Shown in pieces: positions 32,188 to 43,469 of a stretch of 64,000 nucleotides of DNA. Numbering within the stretch: position 1 is the first letter of the stretch; every line of letters begins with the position of its first letter. The notes under the pieces are model-generated. The model saw nothing but the letters and a program-made list of their open reading frames with translations. It had not been told where the DNA came from and made no database searches. This stretch comes from Pseudonocardia sp. (GTDB lineage Bacteria; Actinomycetota; Actinomycetes; Mycobacteriales; Pseudonocardiaceae): NCBI RefSeq assembly GCF_029263155.1, contig NZ_JAJCYB010000074.1:142334-206333 (forward strand), in the 5' to 3' direction. A program made the position numbers and the translations under genes.

Positions 32188-32266
32188 GCAGACCTACCAC
32201 GTCCGCGCAGACCGTCCGGCGCCTGCGACGAGCCGATGGGTCTGCGCGCGCCCGGACGGTCTGCGC
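32188..32266. repeat. inverted repeat cluster between convergent genes, possible bidirectional terminator
   Basis: GCGCAGACCGTCCGG (32205-32219) / CCGGACGGTCTGCGC (32252-32266), plus extra GCAGACC at 32188 and GGTCTGCGC near 32239. Confidence 0.75.
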
Positions 32267-32288
32267 GACCGGCCACCACCCTCGCGGC

Positions 32289-33503
32289 TCAGGGGCCGAG
32301 CGCGCTGCCCGACGGGACCTCGTCCACGGCCAGGGCGTCGAACAGCGCCAGGGCCCGGTCGCGGTCCCAGTTCACGACGCCGTCGCGGACCGGCACCGTG
32401 GTGGTGACGCCGCCGTCGCTGACGCCACGCATGGCCAGGCCGAACGCCGCCAGGTGCCAGACGTGGGTGCCGTCGTCCACGGTGATGGCGCTGGACAGCC
32501 CGGTGGCCAGCGGGACCACCCGGAACGGGTTGAGCAGCGTGGCCGGGCTGGTGACCTTCGACAGCAGCGCGGAGATGAACGCGCGCTGGCGCTCGACGCG
32601 GCCGAAGTCCGAGCTCGCCGTGGCGCGCGTACGCACGTAGCCCAGCGCGGTGGCCTGGTCGAGCGTCTGGCAGCCCGCCTCGATGTCAAGCGCGGCCTTG
32701 GGGTCCTCGATGGCCTCGGGCACGCAGAGGTCCACGCCGCCCACCGCGTCGACGACGCTGACGAACCCGGTGAACCCGATCTGCACGTAGTGGTCGATCT
32801 CCAGACCCGTGGCGCCCTCCACCGTGCGCACCAGCAGGCCCGGGCCGCCGCCCTCGCCGTCCGACTCACCCCGCCCGTAGGCAGAATTGATCTTGTGGCG
32901 GCCGTGGCCCGGGATGTCGACCATCGAGTCGCGCGGGATGCTGACCAGCGTCGACGGCCCGCCTCCGGTGTGCAACAGCATGATCGTGTCGGTGAGCTCG
33001 GACTCCGGATCGCCGGTGGCGAGCTCGGCGCGCTGCTCCTCGGTGAGCTCGGCCCGGCTGTCGGACCCGACGATCAGGTAGTTCGTGCCCTCGGAGGTGG
33101 CGTCGCTCTCCGACGGCAGGGCGTCGACCCGGTCCAGGGTGGTGTCGATGTACACGGCGAACCCGATCACGAGGAACAGCACCACCCCGAGGGTCGTGCC
33201 GATGCGGCGGCGCCAGTCCGGGCGGCGGGGTGGCCGCGACGCCGCCGGCCGGTGCGGGGGCGGGCCGGACGGGCGGCGCTGCGGGCCGCCGGGGCGCCGC
33301 GGCGGGGGCCGGCGTGGGGCGTCCCGTCCGGGCGGGAGCACGGAGGTCTCCTGCACCGGTCTCGGGTTCACCGGCGGCCGGTGACCTCCCGGGGGCGGCG
33401 GCCAGGACGGCGGGAGCGGGGACGGCGGCCGGGGACGCTGGGGCTGCTGCCCCCAGCCGGGCCCGCCTCCCCGCCTCGGCGGGTTCCCACCTCGCTCGTT
33501 CAT
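32289..33503 (-). CDS. LytR-CpsA-Psr (LCP) family protein
   Basis: NYLIVGSDSRAELTEEQ, DTIMLLHTGGGPSTLVSIPRDSMV, KINSAYGRGE, one TM after a Pro-rich N-terminus. Confidence 0.93.
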   Translation of the reverse strand: MNERGGNPPRRGGGPGWGQQPQRPRPPSPLPPSWPPPPGGHRPPVNPRPVQETSVLPPGRDAPRRPPPRRPGGPQRRPSGPPPHRPAASRPPRRPDWRRRIGTTLGVVLFLVIGFAVYIDTTLDRVDALPSESDATSEGTNYLIVGSDSRAELTEEQRAELATGDPESELTDTIMLLHTGGGPSTLVSIPRDSMVDIPGHGRHKINSAYGRGESDGEGGGPGLLVRTVEGATGLEIDHYVQIGFTGFVSVVDAVGGVDLCVPEAIEDPKAALDIEAGCQTLDQATALGYVRTRATASSDFGRVERQRAFISALLSKVTSPATLLNPFRVVPLATGLSSAITVDDGTHVWHLAAFGLAMRGVSDGGVTTTVPVRDGVVNWDRDRALALFDALAVDEVPSGSALGP

Positions 33504-33649
33504 CGCACTCCCTCGCTGCGCCGGCCGGTACCGCGCGGGCACGCCCGACCGGACGATCACCGGCCGGTCACGATACGCGCGCGGGGTCACGGGCCTTCGC
33601 AGTACAGGACGTGCGACATCCCGCCGGGGTTCCGGGCACGGGCCGGGGC

Positions 33650-34171
33650 TCAGCCCTCCAGGAGCGGCTCGCCCTCGAAGATCCCCAGCTGCTCGGCGTA
33701 GAACTCGATGCCGACGCCGTTGGGATCGCGGATGTAGAGGCTGTTGTGGATACCGCGGTCCGGGCCGATGTAGGCGATGCCGGCCTCGTCCAGGCGCGCG
33801 CGGGCGGCCGCGAACTCCTCGTCGGTCGTCGACAGCGCGATGTGCTGCACCGCGCCGATCGTCTCGGAGAAGTCGGGGTGGTCGTGGCCGGGGAAGTCGA
33901 AGAAGCCGAGCAGGTTGCGGTTGCCGATGTCGAAGAAGAAGTGGCTCGACCCGGCGTAGTCGCGGTTCTCCACGAGCTCCACCAGCGGGAACCCGAGGAC
34001 GTCCTGGTAGAAGCGGATCGTCTCCTCGACGTCGCGGCAGATCAGGGCGGCATGGTGCACGCCGCGCACGGTGCTGGCCGGCCGTTCGGCGATCGGTGTG
34101 AGGTACTTGTCCTTCAGCTCGGCACGGCGCGCGCGCACGGCGTCGAGTTCGGCACCCTCGGGCTGGGGCAT
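33650..34171 (-). CDS. VOC family (glyoxalase-like) protein
   Basis: VRGVHHAALICRDVEETIRFYQDVLGFPLVE. Confidence 0.9.
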   Translation of the reverse strand: MPQPEGAELDAVRARRAELKDKYLTPIAERPASTVRGVHHAALICRDVEETIRFYQDVLGFPLVELVENRDYAGSSHFFFDIGNRNLLGFFDFPGHDHPDFSETIGAVQHIALSTTDEEFAAARARLDEAGIAYIGPDRGIHNSLYIRDPNGVGIEFYAEQLGIFEGEPLLEG

Positions 34172-34257
34172 CGGAGGAATCCCTTCTTCGGAGCGGGCTG
34201 TGACCCGACCAACGGTAGTTGTGCGATCAACATTCCGCCTGTGGGGTACACCAGGGT

Positions 34258-34863
34258 ATGGACGAACGCTTCGACGGGTGGATCGCCGGTCTCGGCACGC
34301 GATCCGGGCTGCGTGCCGTCGTCGGCATCTGGCCGCGCTCGCCCCTCGGATCCTTCACCGACGTCATGGTGGAGACGGCGGGCGGTCACCGCCTGCTGCT
34401 GGCGCCGTCGGCGGAGGTGGCCGAGTTCGTCGCCGCCACCTACGTGTTCGACGAGGTGCGCGTCGGGCCCGTGCGCAGCCGCACCGACGGCACGCGCTGG
34501 GCGGTCGACGCGGACCCGTTGGCCCTGGAGTTCACCGTCGGCGGGCGCCCACCGCTGGGCACGCTGCTGCGGACCGTTCCGCGGCCGCTGGCCCGACACC
34601 CGCGCTGGATCTCGGTGATCGACGGCATCGCGCGCCGCGCGCTGCCCGGCGTGCGCACCCGCGGCAGCGCCGGTGGGGGCCGCGAGGAGTTCTACGGCGC
34701 GCTCGACCTGCACCGCATCACGGCCGCCACCGTGCACTGGCAGGGCACCGACCGGGGCGGCCTGGCGCCCGTGGACCCGCCCGTACGGTTCGGGTTCGGG
34801 TCGACTCCGCGCACGCCGGCGCTGGCCCGCATCACGACCGTGGTGCGCAGCACCGCCGGGTGA
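34258..34863 (+). CDS. hypothetical protein
   Basis: ORF with strong codon bias. Confidence 0.78.
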   Translation: MDERFDGWIAGLGTRSGLRAVVGIWPRSPLGSFTDVMVETAGGHRLLLAPSAEVAEFVAATYVFDEVRVGPVRSRTDGTRWAVDADPLALEFTVGGRPPLGTLLRTVPRPLARHPRWISVIDGIARRALPGVRTRGSAGGGREEFYGALDLHRITAATVHWQGTDRGGLAPVDPPVRFGFGSTPRTPALARITTVVRSTAG

Positions 34864-34968
34864 CCGGCCGATCCCGCCACCAACGGCACGATCGCCCACC
34901 CGGGGCGTACGGGCCTGCCGTTCGTCGTCGGGCACCGGGGTGGACGCGGCCCCCATGCACGGGCGCCG

Positions 34969-35682
34969 CTACAGCCAGCGGGGCGGCTCGGGGACGGCGC
35001 CGGTGGACGCGGTCACCGCGCCGTCGCGGCCGGTGAGCCAGCCGAGCACGCCGGCCGCCATGCCCCGCACCTCGACCGGATCACCGTCCGCCGGGCCGAG
35101 GTTCCAGGTCCGGCCGCTGTCGGTGGCGGTGAGCACCGCGGACGGACAGCCGTCCTTGCCCGACAGTGCCCCGACGACGTCGTCGAGCATCGTGTCGACG
35201 ACGTCGGGCGGCAGGTCGTCCACGGACGCGCCGGAACCGAGGTCGACGGCGTGCAGCCACACCTCGCGCACCCGCATCCACGGCACCGCGGTCGCCGGGA
35301 TCACGCGACCCTGCGCGCTGCGCACCTGCGCCTCCCAGCCGCCGCCGTCCAGCGCGGCGAGCGCGGCGTCGAGGTCCTCGGCCGTGCTGCCGAGCTCGCG
35401 GCGCAGCGTGGCGGCCGGGGCCGTGGCGGTGGCGGCGATGTCGGCGTCGCGCTGCTGGGCATCGGCGTACATCGGGGTCTCGACGCCCGTACGGGCCCAG
35501 GTCGCGAGCCGCGTCAGCGCCTCGGCGTTGCGGGCGACGTGCGCCACGACATGGGCGCGCGTCCAGCCCGGCAGCGCGCTCGGGGCGCGCAGCGCGTCGT
35601 CGGGCAGGGCGTCGACGAGCTGCACCAGGAACTCCGTGCCCGCCCCCATCCACGGCAGCGTCCGGTGGACGTCGCTTGTCAT
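34969..35682 (-). CDS. maleylpyruvate isomerase family mycothiol-dependent enzyme
   Basis: LPGWTRAHVVAHVARNAEAL motif; RVREVWLHAVDLG. Confidence 0.9.
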   Translation of the reverse strand: MTSDVHRTLPWMGAGTEFLVQLVDALPDDALRAPSALPGWTRAHVVAHVARNAEALTRLATWARTGVETPMYADAQQRDADIAATATAPAATLRRELGSTAEDLDAALAALDGGGWEAQVRSAQGRVIPATAVPWMRVREVWLHAVDLGSGASVDDLPPDVVDTMLDDVVGALSGKDGCPSAVLTATDSGRTWNLGPADGDPVEVRGMAAGVLGWLTGRDGAVTASTGAVPEPPRWL

Positions 35683-35900
35683 GATCCCTCCAGCAGCGCC
35701 CGCAGCGCCTTCTCGTCGATCTCGCCGGCCCTCGTGACCGGCCGCCCGAAACCGCGCCGCGCCGGCCACGTGCAGGAGTCTCGCACCTCGGCCGGGGCCG
35801 CCGGTGCCGTCATGGGGTGTGTACCGCGGGAACGGACGGCCCGGAGGCCCGGCTCAACGCCCCAGCCGCCGCGGGGGAGGTCGTCTCGCGGTACCCGCAC

Positions 35901-36978
35901 TCACGTCGTCACCCGGCGGTGCTCCACCAGCGCCAGTGCGGCCCGCAGCGCGCTGGCCGCGTCGAGGGTGGCGTCTCGGGCGGCGGCGCTGACCGCGCTG
36001 AAGCTGGCATAGCCGTGCACCAGCCCGGGGAAGCGGCGCGCCACCACCGGCACACCGTCGGACCGCAGCCGCTCCGCGAGCTCCTCGCCCTCGTCGCGCA
36101 GGGGGTCGAACCCGGCCGTGGACAGGTAGACCGGAGGCATACCGGTGAAACCCTCGGCACGCAGGATGGCGCCGCGCCGGTCGTCGTCCGGGATCCCCTC
36201 GGGCAGGTACAGGCGCTCCAGTTCGGCGAGCAACGCCGCGGTGAGGCCGAAGCCGGTGCCGAAGGTCTCCCGCGAACCACCCCGGCGGCCGGCGTCGGCG
36301 ACCGGGTAGAGCGCCAGCACGAATGCCGGTGCGCACTCCCCCCGCTGCTGGTGGGCGACCACGAGCGCGAGGTTGGCGCCCGCGCTGTCCCCACCGACGG
36401 CGACGAGCTCCGGGCGGGCGCCGAGCGCCGCCGCGCCGTCCCGGGCTCCGCGGTACGCGGCGATCGCGTCCTCCAGTGCCGCGGGGTACGGCGCCTCCGG
36501 CGCGAGCCGGTAGTCCACCGACAGGATCCGGACGCCCGACTGCGCGGCCAGCAGCCGGCACAGGGGGTCGGTGGACGCGAGGCTGCCCAGCACGAATCCG
36601 CCGCCGTGGAAGTAGACGAGCAGCCCGGAGCTCTCCGGCGCCGACGGCGGGACGTAGAGCCGCGCGGCCAGCGGCCCGGCGTCACCGGGCACCTCGACGT
36701 CGCGGGTCAGCACGTCGTCGAGACCGGGTTCGGCCGTGACCTCGGCCGCGAGGTCGGCCTGACGGCGCTGCTCGGCGAGCGCCGCCTGGTCGACCACCCC
36801 GCCGTCGCGGCTGGCGAGCGCCGTGGTGACCCGTCCGAGCAGCTGCAGATCGAGATCGAGCACCTGCCCGTCGGCCCGCACCGGGGGGCCGGCCAGGGCC
36901 CGCTTGGCCGCGGACGGCAGCCCGAACAGCGCCCGGAACCCCCACCGCAGCGCCCGCACCCGAACCGTCGTGCCGATC
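35901..36978 (-). CDS. alpha/beta hydrolase (HSL-type esterase)
   Basis: HGGGFVLGS, GGDSAGANLAL. Confidence 0.92.
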
Positions 36979-37030
36979 ATGGCTCGACGGTACGCCCGCC
37001 GCTGCGGGCGGCGCCGCTCCGTTCGACGGA

Positions 37031-37106
37031 GGTCACAGCGCTTCTCGCAGGTCACAGCGCCTCTCACAGGTCACAGCGCTCTCTGCAGATCACGGCACTC
37101 TCCGCA
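37031..37106. repeat. 19-bp tandem repeat, four copies
   Basis: GGTCACAGCGCTTCTCGCA / GGTCACAGCGCCTCTCACA / GGTCACAGCGCTCTCTGCA / GATCACGGCACTCTCCGCA. Confidence 0.9.
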
Positions 37107-37108
37107 GA

Positions 37109-37684
37109 TCACGGCTGCGACAGACCGTGCAGGAGCAGCGACGCGAGGTGGTCGTAGGCCTCGGCGTCGGCGAGCCCGGTGGCCGCCGCGACGCGCCGTT
37201 GCTGGATCCGCACCGTGACCGAGGTGACGACGTCGGCCGCGAACGCCACGTGGACGTCGCGGAACGCCCCCGCCGCGACCCCGTCGGTGATCAGTTCCCC
37301 CACCCGCCGCGCCGCGGCCCGGGTGTTGCGCTCGTACACCTCGGCGGCCGGGGCGAACGCGGCGACGTCGTCGAAGAAGCGCGCCGACGCCGGGGCCAGC
37401 TCGGTGGACACGGCGCGCAGGTAGGCGGCGATCCGCTCCTCGGGGGTCCGCGAGTCGTCCAGGCTCGCCTCGACCCGGCCGGTGGCGCCGCGGAAGAAGT
37501 GCACCACCGCGGCGCGGACGAGCTGCTCCTTGCTGCCGGCCAGGGCGTAGAGGGTGCGCTTGGAGCAGCGCAGGCGCGCGGCGAGGTCGTCGAGTGTCAG
37601 GTGGGCGAATCCCTCGGCGAGCAGGAGCTCGACCAGCGCGTCGAACAGCTCGGTGTGCCGTGCGGTGCCCCGGACCTGCGTCAC
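37109..37684 (-). CDS. TetR family regulator
   Basis: FAHLTLDDLAARLRCSKRTLYALAGSKEQLVRAAV. Confidence 0.9.
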   Translation of the reverse strand: MTQVRGTARHTELFDALVELLLAEGFAHLTLDDLAARLRCSKRTLYALAGSKEQLVRAAVVHFFRGATGRVEASLDDSRTPEERIAAYLRAVSTELAPASARFFDDVAAFAPAAEVYERNTRAAARRVGELITDGVAAGAFRDVHVAFAADVVTSVTVRIQQRRVAAATGLADAEAYDHLASLLLHGLSQP

Positions 37685-37702
37685 ATCGCCACCTCGTCCC
37701 CC

Positions 37703-37743
37703 GTACGCTATCGTTAACGGTACTCAAGTACCGTGTAGCGTAC
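37703..37743. promoter_or_regulatory. nested inverted repeats, candidate TetR operator
   Basis: GTACGCTA...TAGCGTAC and CGGTACTCAAGTACCG between divergent TetR and acyl-CoA dehydrogenase. Confidence 0.65.
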
Positions 37744-37760
37744 CGATTCTGGAGCCCGAC

Positions 37761-38900
37761 ATGGCCGTCGACCGGCTGCTGCCCACGAGCGAGGCCACCG
37801 ACCTGCTCGCCCTCGTCCGCGACATCGCCGACAAGGAGCTGGCGCCGCGCGTCGAGGAGCACGAGAGGACCGAGACCTACCCCGAGGGCCTGTTCGCCAC
37901 CCTCGCCGAGGCCGGCCTGCTCGGGCTGCCGTACCCGGAGGAGCACGGCGGCGGCGGGCAGCCCTACGAGGTGTACCTGCAGGTGCTCGAGGAGTTCGCG
38001 GCCCGCTGGGCCGCGGTCGCCGTGGCACTGTCGGTGCACGGCCTGTCCTGCCACCCGATGGCGGCGTTCGGCACCCGGGAGCAGCAGGCCAGGTGGCTGC
38101 CGCGGATGCTCGCCGGCGAGATCATCGGGGGCTACTCGCTGTCCGAGCCGCAGGCCGGATCCGACGCCGCCGCGCTGACCTGCAAGGCCGAGCAGGTCGA
38201 CGCGGGGTACAGGATCACCGGCACGAAGGCGTGGATCACACACGGCGGGATCGTCGACTTCTACGCGCTGTTCGCCCGCACGGGCGAGGGGTCGCGCGGG
38301 GTCTCGTGCTTCCTCGCCCCGGGGCAGGTCGACGGACTCACCTTCGGCAGGCCCGAGGAGAAGATGGGCCTGCACGCCGTCCCCACCGTCACCGCGAACT
38401 GGGACGGCGCGGTCATCGAGGCCGACCGGCTCATCGGCGCGGAGGGCGACGGCCTGCCGATCGCGTTCTCCGCGCTCGACTCCGGACGGCTCGGGATCGC
38501 CGCCGTCGCCACCGGGCTGGCCCAGTCCGCGCTCGACGCGGCCGTCGACTACGCCCACGAGCGCAGCGCGTTCGGCAAGAAGATCATCGACCACCAGGGG
38601 CTGGGCTTCCTGCTCGCCGACATGGCCGCCGCCGTCGACTCCGCCCGTGCCACCTACCTCGACGCCGCCCGCCGCCGCGACGCGGGCCGCGACTACTCCC
38701 GGCAGGCCAGCGTGGCCAAGCTCGTCGCCACCGACGCGGCCATGAAGGTCACCACCGACGCCGTGCAGGTGCTCGGCGGCTACGGCTACACCCGCGACTT
38801 CCCCGTCGAGCGCTACATGCGCGAGGCCAAGATCATGCAGATCTTCGAGGGCACCAACCAGATCCAGCGCCTCGTGATCAGCCGCAAGCTCGCCCGCTGA
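37761..38900 (+). CDS. acyl-CoA dehydrogenase
   Basis: GGYSLSEPQAGSDAAALTCKAE, ERSAFGKKIIDHQGLGF, QVLGGYGYTRDFPVERYMREAKIMQIFEGTNQIQR. Confidence 0.96.
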   Translation: MAVDRLLPTSEATDLLALVRDIADKELAPRVEEHERTETYPEGLFATLAEAGLLGLPYPEEHGGGGQPYEVYLQVLEEFAARWAAVAVALSVHGLSCHPMAAFGTREQQARWLPRMLAGEIIGGYSLSEPQAGSDAAALTCKAEQVDAGYRITGTKAWITHGGIVDFYALFARTGEGSRGVSCFLAPGQVDGLTFGRPEEKMGLHAVPTVTANWDGAVIEADRLIGAEGDGLPIAFSALDSGRLGIAAVATGLAQSALDAAVDYAHERSAFGKKIIDHQGLGFLLADMAAAVDSARATYLDAARRRDAGRDYSRQASVAKLVATDAAMKVTTDAVQVLGGYGYTRDFPVERYMREAKIMQIFEGTNQIQRLVISRKLAR

Positions 38901-38931
38901 CGCTCCCCCACACCCCGATCAGGAGATCACC

Positions 38932-39681
38932 ATGGAGATCGCCGGCATCGCCGCGCTCGTCACCGGCGCCGCCTCCGGGCTCGGCGCCGCCACCGCGGCC
39001 GAGCTCGCGACACGCGGCGCCACCGTCTACGGCCTCGACCGCTCCGCCGACGCGGAGACGCCCGAGGGGGTCACCCTGATCGCCGCCGACGTCACCGACG
39101 AGGACGCGGTACGGGCCGCGATCGCCCGCATCGACGACGACGGCGCACAGCTGCGTCTGGCCGTCAACTGCGCGGGCATCGCCCCGTCCGCGCGGATCCT
39201 CTCGCGCAAGGGCCCGCACGATCTGGACCTGTTCCACACCGTGCTCAAGGTCAACCTGCTCGGCACGTTCAACGTGCTGCGGCTGGCCGCCGAGGCCATG
39301 AACCGGCACGAGCCGGACGCGGACGGCCAGCGCGGCGTCGTCGTCAACACGGCGTCGATCGCCGCCTTCGAGGCGCAGGTCGGGCAGATCGCGTACGCCG
39401 CGTCGAAGGCGGGCGTGGCCGGCATGACGGTCACCGCCGCCCGCGACCTCGCCCAGTACGGCATCCGCGTGGTCACCATCGCGCCCGGGATCGTCGACAC
39501 GCCGATGATGGCCGGGTTCTCCGAGGAGGTCCGGGCCGGGCTGGCCGCCGGGGTGCCGTTCCCGCAGCGGCTCGCGCAGCCCGCGGAGTTCGCGCGGCTG
39601 GTCACGATGGTCGCCGAGCACGACTACCTCAACGGCGAGACGATCCGCATGGACGGCGCGCTGCGGATGGCGTCACGCTGA
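38932..39681 (+). CDS. SDR family oxidoreductase (3-hydroxyacyl-CoA dehydrogenase type)
   Basis: VTGAASGLGAATAAELATRGA, NCAGIAP, YAASKAGVAGMT. Confidence 0.93.
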   Translation: MEIAGIAALVTGAASGLGAATAAELATRGATVYGLDRSADAETPEGVTLIAADVTDEDAVRAAIARIDDDGAQLRLAVNCAGIAPSARILSRKGPHDLDLFHTVLKVNLLGTFNVLRLAAEAMNRHEPDADGQRGVVVNTASIAAFEAQVGQIAYAASKAGVAGMTVTAARDLAQYGIRVVTIAPGIVDTPMMAGFSEEVRAGLAAGVPFPQRLAQPAEFARLVTMVAEHDYLNGETIRMDGALRMASR

Positions 39682-39753
39682 ACGGCCGCGCCCCGCGGGC
39701 GGCCACGTCGAGCTCCTGACCCGACCGGGCCTTCGCGCGCGGAACCGCGTTCT

Positions 39754-39773
39754 GCGCGCTGCCGGCAGCGCGC
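39754..39773. repeat. perfect 20-bp palindrome GCGCGCTGCCGGCAGCGCGC between convergent genes
   Basis: Direct reading. Confidence 0.75.
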
Positions 39774-39777
39774 ACGA

Positions 39778-39807
39778 GCCCAGCCGGCGCGCGAACACCG
39801 GCTGGGC
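39778..39807. terminator. 10-bp-stem hairpin between convergent genes
   Basis: GCCCAGCCGG(gcgcgcgaaca region)CCGGCTGGGC. Confidence 0.6.
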
Positions 39808-39824
39808 CCGGCCGCCGCGCGGAC

Positions 39825-42209
<2,385 letters not shown>

Positions 42210-42236
42210 CGTTCCTCCGTCGGGGAGCAGGGTTGC

Positions 42237-42647
42237 TCAGCGCACCTCGAAGATGCGGATCATGTTGCCCGCGGGGTCGCGGAAGGCGCAGTCCCGGACC
42301 CCCCACGGCTGGTCGGTCGGCTCCTGGACCACGTCGGCGTCGCCGGCCTGCAGCTGCTCGAACGTGGCGTCGAGATCCTTCGTGGCCAGGTTGATGCCCG
42401 CGTAGGTGCCCTTGGCCATCATCTCCGTGACGGTGCGGCGCTCGTCGTCGGTGATGCCGGGGTCGGCGGCGGGCGGGGTCAGCACGATGGAGGTGCCGGG
42501 CTGCCCGGCGGGGCCGACCGTGATCCAGTGCAGCCCGCCGTACTCGACGTCGCCCCGCACCTCGAAGCCGAGGGTGTCACGGTAGAAGGCCAGCGAGGCG
42601 GCCGGGTCGTCGTGGGGCAGGAAGGCCTGGTGAATGGTGATGTCCAT
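42237..42647 (-). CDS. VOC family protein
   Basis: DDPAASLAFYRDTLGFEVRGDVEYGG...FRDPAGNMIRIFEV. Confidence 0.9.
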   Translation of the reverse strand: MDITIHQAFLPHDDPAASLAFYRDTLGFEVRGDVEYGGLHWITVGPAGQPGTSIVLTPPAADPGITDDERRTVTEMMAKGTYAGINLATKDLDATFEQLQAGDADVVQEPTDQPWGVRDCAFRDPAGNMIRIFEVR

Positions 42648-42652
42648 GCCGG

Positions 42653-43102
42653 TCACGCTAGGTGCGGCTCGGGGCCCGGTGCTTCTCGATTCCTGACCGG
42701 TCTGGTCACCTGCCTGGCCACGCACGGCGGCATGCCCTCCGTCGCACGCGGCGCCCGGCGACGGTAGACGCTGGGCGGCACCCCGACCAGCTCGGTGAAG
42801 CGCGTGCTGAACGTACCCAGCGAGGAGCAGCCGACCGCGAAGCACACCTCGGTGACGCTGAGGTCGCCGCGGCGCAGCAACGCCATCGCACGCTCGATCC
42901 GCCGCGTCATCAGGTAGCTGTAGGGCGACTCGCCGTAGGCGCGACGGAACTCGCGGCTGAGGTGCCCGGCCGACATGTGCACACCGTGGGCGAGCGCCTC
43001 GACGTCGAGCGGCCGGGCGTACTCGCGGTCCATCCGGTCGCGCACGCGCCGCAGCCGCGCGAGGTCGCGCAGGTGCTGGGTGGCGGCGGGGGTGCTGGTC
43101 AC
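42653..43102 (-). CDS. AraC family regulator
   Basis: HMSAGHLSREFRRAYGESPYSYLMTRRIERAMALL...VGCSSLGTFSTRFTELVGVPPSVYR. Confidence 0.9.
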   Translation of the reverse strand: MTSTPAATQHLRDLARLRRVRDRMDREYARPLDVEALAHGVHMSAGHLSREFRRAYGESPYSYLMTRRIERAMALLRRGDLSVTEVCFAVGCSSLGTFSTRFTELVGVPPSVYRRRAPRATEGMPPCVARQVTRPVRNREAPGPEPHLA

Positions 43103-43124
43103 CCGCCAGATCGTGCCACGGGGA

Positions 43125-43469
43125 TCAGCCGGGAGCGCCACGCATCCGCCAGGCGTCGGTCACCAGCTCGGCGAGCCGTTCCGCGTCGACCCGCTCGAGC
43201 CGCACCATCACCAGCGGGAGGCCGTCGTAGGACGCGACGGTGAAGAAGCGCTCCGGCTCCCCCAGCAGCAGCGCCTGCTTCTCGGCCTCGTCCCCCACGT
43301 AGAGCACCGCGATGTCGGTGCGGAGCACCCGCCGCCGGCCCGGGACCCGCTCCGGGTAGGACCAGACGAACCCCCTGCCGCCGACGCGGAAGTCGAAACC
43401 GTCGCTGTCGATCTCCTCGACGCCGGGCAGCGCGACCGCGAGCCGCCGAACGTCCTCGGCGTCGGCCAT
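43125..43469 (-). CDS. MmcQ/YjbR family protein
   Basis: Overall pattern incl. FFTVASYDGLPLVMVRLERVDAERLAELVTDAWR. Confidence 0.78.
   Translation of the reverse strand: MADAEDVRRLAVALPGVEEIDSDGFDFRVGGRGFVWSYPERVPGRRRVLRTDIAVLYVGDEAEKQALLLGEPERFFTVASYDGLPLVMVRLERVDAERLAELVTDAWRMRGAPG

Noticed and set aside
37031-37106. CRISPR array
   Set aside because: Tandem 19-bp units with no spacers and no cas genes.
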